Position numbers and translations under genes: made by a program. Under the pieces are notes generated by a model. It did not search any database, was not told the origin of the DNA, and saw only the letters and a program-made list of their open reading frames with translations. This document shows, in pieces, positions 60,227 through 64,000 of a stretch of 64,000 nt of DNA. This DNA is from Daphnia pulex (taxonomy: Eukaryota; Arthropoda; Branchiopoda; Diplostraca; Daphniidae): positions 11,532,001 through 11,596,000 of the forward strand of contig NC_060023.1 in NCBI RefSeq assembly GCF_021134715.1, in the 5' to 3' direction. Within the stretch, counting starts at the first letter, position 1; each line of letters begins with the position of its first letter.

Positions 60227-60987
60227 TTAACTATGGCGTCGTGCTGCTGTTGGTTGTATTATCCTTGATGGCTGGGTTGACCACTGGTGTACCGATGTCT
60301 CCTGGGTATGGCGGATACCAAACCGCAACGCCGGCGTCTTACTATACAACAACATACGCAGCAACCGGATACTACACCCCCAAGGCCCTAGAGTATTACA
60401 CCATAACTTATGATGTCCCGAACTTCTACACCAAAGCTTCGATGTTTAACTCAGCCCCGTGTTAAACCACCAAGGGAGCGGAGTACTACACCACCAAGGG
60501 AGCGGAGTACTACACCACCAAGGGAGCGGAGTACTACACCACCAAGGAAGCGGAGTACTACACCACCAAGGAAGCGGAGTACTACACCACCAAGGAAGCG
60601 GAGTACTACACCACCAAGGAAGCGGAGTACTACACCACCAAGGGAGCGGAGTACTACACCACCAAGGGAGCGGAGTACTACACCACCAAGGGAGCGGAGT
60701 ACTACACCACCAAGACAGCTGCATATTCGTACTACGTTAAACCGGAATGCTAAACCGAGGCTCCAGTTTTCTATACTACAGCCCGCGCTTCTCCCAGGTA
60801 CTATACCACCAAGGCAACTGAGTATTACACCACTTCTTATGCTGCTACCACCTACTACACCGAAGCTCCGAAGTTTTACTCTGTGCTGAGTTACCACACC
60901 ATTAAGGAAGCCGAACATTACACCACAAACGCTTCCGCAACTTACTACATGAAATTTCTAAATGCTAGACCCGAAATTTCTATTTGA
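60227..60987 (+). pseudogene. Tyr/Thr-rich family, copy D: long frame with two in-frame TAA codons
   Basis: After a TCTAG acceptor, exon 2 reads VNYGVVLLLVVLSLMAGLTT (signal peptide; the Met would come from an ATGG micro-exon that I do not find intact here), then GVPMSPGYGGYQTATPASYY, TTTYAATGYYTPKALEYYT and NFYTKASMFNSAPC. A TAA at 60463-60465 follows. The same frame continues through ten TTK(G/E)AEYY repeats to a second TAA at 60751-60753, then TEAPVFYTTARASPRYYTTK and onward to TGA at 60985-60987. There are no frameshifts over 253 codons. Both TAA codons replace the second Tyr of a YYT motif. I recall similar Tyr-rich secreted or cuticle-like proteins in Daphnia, unverified. It is a recent pseudogene, or a readthrough gene. 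Confidence 0.65.
60466..60714 (+). repeat. 24-bp tandem repeat (10 copies) encoding TTK(G/E)AEYY
   Basis: Ten units of ACCACCAAGGRAGCGGAGTACTAC, each 24 bp, are almost identical. The only variable site is the R: G in units 1-3, A in units 4-7 and G in units 8-10, giving Gly or Glu. An eleventh, diverged unit (AAGACAGCTGCATATTCG) follows. The near-identity implies very recent amplification or homogenisation. There are no spacers, so this is not a CRISPR array. Confidence 0.95.
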
Positions 60988-61507
60988 TTTTATTTAGATA
61001 TGTCGGTTTTCTTCATGGTCGTTGGTCATTGGGAATTAATTGTTGATCTTGATTGAGAAAATAAAATTTCTAATGCCGGTAATTCGTTTGTAAGACTTGG
61101 TAGTAACTTCAAGCCTGTCAACGTTGCGGCAGGTGTCTATTGGTGTTGGACTTCTCTAAGGCCAGTATCCTACGTTGTGATTTGTCTGTTATGTTTTGGA
61201 AGTGATTACTGCCTTAATCGCTCTGCATACGGATTTGTTTTAGTGGTTCGACGTGAAGTTTCAAGGGAAGTTACGAAAGAATCTTGTAACTGTTGATTTT
61301 TGCAAATCTTATATGTAAAAGGGAAGTGGTTGATCTTGGTATAAATGAAAGACTTTGAAGTTGAGGAAATTCCTAAACAAAACTTGGTATAAATTAAGAG
61401 ACAATGAACAAATAACTTTGAAAAGAATTGTGTTATATTGTCCCACCTCCACCCACAATTCCACCACATTTTACAGTCACATGCATACATACATACACTT
61501 AAGTTAA
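60988..61507. other. unassigned, copy D 3' flank
   Basis: No gene recognised. An AATAAA near 61060 could be the poly(A) signal of the copy D transcript. Confidence 0.4.
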
Positions 61508-61770
61508 CCCGTTGGCTGCCACGCCATACAACCCGTAGGTTGCACTCTACTACTCTACGCGCCACGTCTGAAGGATCCATGACCAAGTGGGACTTGCCAT
61601 TGCTGACAAGTCCGTGCTGACAAGGGGAGGACTAAGGTGCATTGCCTTTTAACAGGCTTGCCTTGCGGCAAAGTTTGGGCTTGGCGACTCCCCGACCCCG
61701 CGGCTTTTAAACCACGAGACCGAACAGCGCGGCCCGTGCAGTGGAGAACAAAGGTGTGGCAGCCAACGGG
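61508..61770. mobile_element. piggyBac-type MITE with TTAA target duplication
   Basis: A 263-bp element has terminal inverted repeats CCCGTTGGCTGCCACGCC (left) and its complement ending TGGCAGCCAACGGG (right), 18 bp with one mismatch. It is flanked on both sides by TTAA (61504-61507 and 61771-61774). CCC termini plus TTAA duplication are the hallmark of the piggyBac superfamily. It has no transposase and so is non-autonomous. The interior is GC-richer than the flanks. Confidence 0.9.
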
Positions 61771-62118
61771 TTAACTAACACTAACACAATAATACCAACA
61801 ATACGATTATCCAAGTTGATGACGAGTCTCGGTGTCGGTCGCGATTTCACCGAGTTTCGTTCGCACCAGGAGCAGGGGCAACGTCCGATGGAGACCGGTG
61901 ACGACTGTTAAAGATGGGAAAATCCATCTTCTCGACGTCTCCTCTGCATTACCTGAATCAAGACAAACAATTCTTATTAAGTGACATGCCAATAAAAGTT
62001 ACATAATAGTCACATAATACATATGGGATCATTGATCTGTTTTTTTTTTGCTCAAAACTTCAAAGGCGCGCTTTAAATTGCTTAAAATCTACCTAACAAT
62101 ATTGAGAACTGTACACAT

Positions 62119-62507
62119 AACAAAGCTCACTTGCTAGTCTAAAAAAAAAATTCCGGAAGTAGACCGGAAGTAACCACAGCGCCTCAACCATTGAGCTGTC
62201 ATCAAATTAAACCACATATTCGTGATCTCCATGAAATTTGGGGTCGATTAGGTGTGATTTAAACGAAATCCAAAATTTGGCCAAAATCGAGAATTTTCCT
62301 GAACTATAGTTCAGGAAAATTTTCGAAACCGGAAGTACGAAAACGTAAAAAATATAACATGAACTTTACCACAAATTTTACGAGGATCACGAATATGTGG
62401 TTCTTTTGCTCCTCAAATGAATATTTACTGAACTACAGACTGAAATGAGCAAACCGGAAGTAGAAAAAAAAAGCAAAATATCGAAAATTTAACAAGTGAG
62501 CTTTGTT
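62119..62507. mobile_element. 389-bp foldback / palindromic MITE-like element
   Basis: The ends AACAAAGCTCACTTG (62119-62133) and CAAGTGAGCTTTGTT (62493-62507) are perfect 15-bp inverted repeats. Internally the arms pair again at ACCACATATTCGTGATC (about 62210-62226) and its complement (about 62384-62401). The centre near 62292-62321 is a perfect 30-bp palindrome around CTATAG. GGAAGT motifs recur in both arms. It has no coding capacity. The family is not assigned. Confidence 0.8.
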
Positions 62508-63447
62508 GCTGGCATAGTAATCGTCAGTTATCACTAAATATTTCAAAAAAATAACTGCCGATAAATGTTAAAAGCCATGTGCAAAGTTTCTGAAACTGAC
62601 TGTTTTGACAGCTTTAAATTTTCAAAAAGCCATCTAGCGTTGGAAAAAAGAAACTTCAATGTTAAACTTCGTTGGCGCGTAAGAAAGGCCTGATTTTGGA
62701 AACTACTACACAGACAGAGTCTAACTCAACTAGACTATTGGTAGATAACCTACGAAAATAAATCAAATGTTGGGTACCTGGGCATAATCCCGTGGTGAAT
62801 GATGACAGGTGTGTCACAGCGGGCGGAAGCGAACACTGAAGTTATTTAATTCGCCAATGAAGCACAGGAAGCAGCGTACGTGGTGAAGATAAGGACCCGA
62901 ACGTTGGTAGAAGTCCTTCTTCTGTCATGGACAAAAACCAGCGCTGGTTCAGGACTCACGATTCCATGAAGAAACTGCGTTGTAGATTGAACTGGCGGCC
63001 GACTCGCGATCTCAGAGGACGTCATAAATAGTTCTGTAAAAAGGAGTTGGGAATTAAAAGGAAGCTTAAACAAAATTAACTCATAGTAGCATGGTAAAAG
63101 GTGATAATGATGTTTACCTTTATCATTTGGGTGACAAATTCAGTAAGGCATTTGACTTTGATCAAGCAGATCTGGAAATGTACTAAATGCACTCACACTC
63201 TTCATGTACATTCACTGAAACTGGAACTGTAATTAGCAATTGGATAAGGAAAATTATCTATATTATTTACAAATTTACATATGAAAAACAAAACTCTACC
63301 TATCTCTCAGCTGGGTTGCCTTCTGAGCGGCTGTAGAAACAGTTGTACACTCGACAAACATTCTGACACAGGTTACACTTGCAAGATTCAGAAAAGATCC
63401 ATGCTTTCATGCACAAAAACTTTTGTCTAATTCCACTGTATGCAGGC
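62508..63447. other. no gene recognised
   Basis: Sequence of mixed composition. A minus-strand frame at 62846-63073 lacks any family signal. The patch 62820-63030 is GC-richer and could be an exon of an unrecognised gene, but no splice-consistent model emerged. Confidence 0.4.
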
Positions 63448-64000
63448 TTCAAATATGAATTTCAGGCTTTTGACAGCATAAGGATCTAATGGATGGAAAG
63501 CTACTTTAGCACTAAGTCAACTTAATTGTTGGACTGACAGACTGACTTTCTAGAATTTGAAGAAATGGATGTAATAGATAAAATAATAAGGAAAATAGGT
63601 CAAGATAAACCTACACCATAAACCTACAAACGAAGTTCAATTGAGTATTCGTAATCACAAAAGGGTTCTATTAACGGTGGAGTTCTTCTGTCAGAAACCC
63701 TTATTTACTGACCGCTAGATGCCACTGTCTTCAGTTGATTTTGTCATACAGCCTGCTTCATGAAACATGGCGAAACAAATTGTTGCTAACTTGCTATTTA
63801 CTTATTTTTCTGTGAATTCTCAATTGAACTTCGTTTGTGTAAGTTTATCTTGACCTAGTTTCCTTATTTTTTTATCTATTACATCCATTTCTTCAAATTC
63901 TAGAAAGTCAGTCCGTCATTCCAACAAGTTGACTTAGTGCTCAGTCACTTTCCATCCATTAGATCCTTATGCTGTCAAAAGCCTGAAATTCATATTTGAA
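63448..64000. repeat. large inverted repeat (arms about 190-200 bp), cut by the window end
   Basis: The left arm (63448 to about 63650) starts TTCAAATATGAATTTCAGGC and reappears inverted in the right arm (about 63813-64000), which ends CTGAAATTCATATTTGAA at the last base. The arms differ by scattered substitutions and one indel of about 13 bp near 63612-63628. The loop of about 160 bp contains no coding signal. The pairing reaches the window edge, so the true arm may be longer. Confidence 0.85.

Noticed and set aside
60466-60714. CRISPR-like array
   Set aside because: The units are contiguous with no spacers, coding, and in a eukaryotic context.
60410-60889. Plus-strand frame rich in RERSTTPP repeats, and minus-strand frames rich in Trp/Leu/Gly over the same array
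   Set aside because: They are out-of-frame readings of the 24-bp repeat. The frame encoding TTKGAEYY matches the other family copies.
61206-61586. 126-codon minus-strand frame
   Set aside because: It crosses the end of the piggyBac-type MITE and has no protein-family signal.

Overview
The window is nuclear DNA of a small arthropod, most likely a cladoceran crustacean of the Daphnia type (inference). Genes are dense and sit on both strands. Coding regions are split by short GT-AG introns, many about 60-80 bp. The conserved proteins have clear arthropod or animal relatives, and the right end carries an insect-type gustatory receptor and a Tyr/Thr-rich secreted family that I associate from memory with Daphnia. 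Nothing in it is bacterial or viral.

Layout. 1-3726: AT-rich, no gene recognised. 3727-8678 (-): rdgB/PITPNM phosphatidylinositol transfer protein, with a possible alternative last exon. 10343-11799 (-): peptidylglycine alpha-hydroxylating monooxygenase (PHM). 12553-18938 (-): an AHCYL/IRBIT gene with up to four alternative 5' exons. 19151-20158 (-): ATP23 metalloprotease, divergent from 20788-23169 (+) nito/RBM15. 24504-25740 (+): unrecognised disordered protein, convergent with 25827-26690 (-) GADD45GIP1/mL64. 26691-30132: largely empty, with one candidate small ORF. 30133-31718 (+): glutaryl-CoA dehydrogenase, convergent with 32063-35493 (-) a Phox2-type homeobox gene. 37494-43524 (+): PPIP5K/Vip1. 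43951-44079 (-): candidate 42-residue ORF, divergent from 44204-50297 (+) PHRF1. 51546-54670 (+): Hsp110/HSPA4 with a heat-shock element upstream. 55476-56862 (+): gustatory receptor.

From about 57 kb to the end the character changes. There are decayed coding fragments, a tandem cluster of Tyr/Thr-rich secreted-protein copies with stops and frameshifts (58.0-61.0 kb), a 10-copy 24-bp coding repeat, a piggyBac-type MITE with TTAA flanks, a 389-bp foldback element, and an inverted repeat with arms near 200 bp that runs off the window.

The left and central genes are mostly unrelated housekeeping and signalling genes. Three touch phosphoinositide or inositol-phosphate signalling: rdgB (PI/PA transfer), AHCYL/IRBIT (the family regulates IP3 receptors) and PPIP5K (inositol pyrophosphates). 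I see no evidence that this proximity is more than chance. The most novel material is the AHCYL alternative-promoter architecture, the nonsense-interrupted Tyr-rich cluster, and the small ORF divergent from PHRF1. Exon boundaries were read by eye from splice signals and protein continuity, and family calls come from recalled protein families with no database search.
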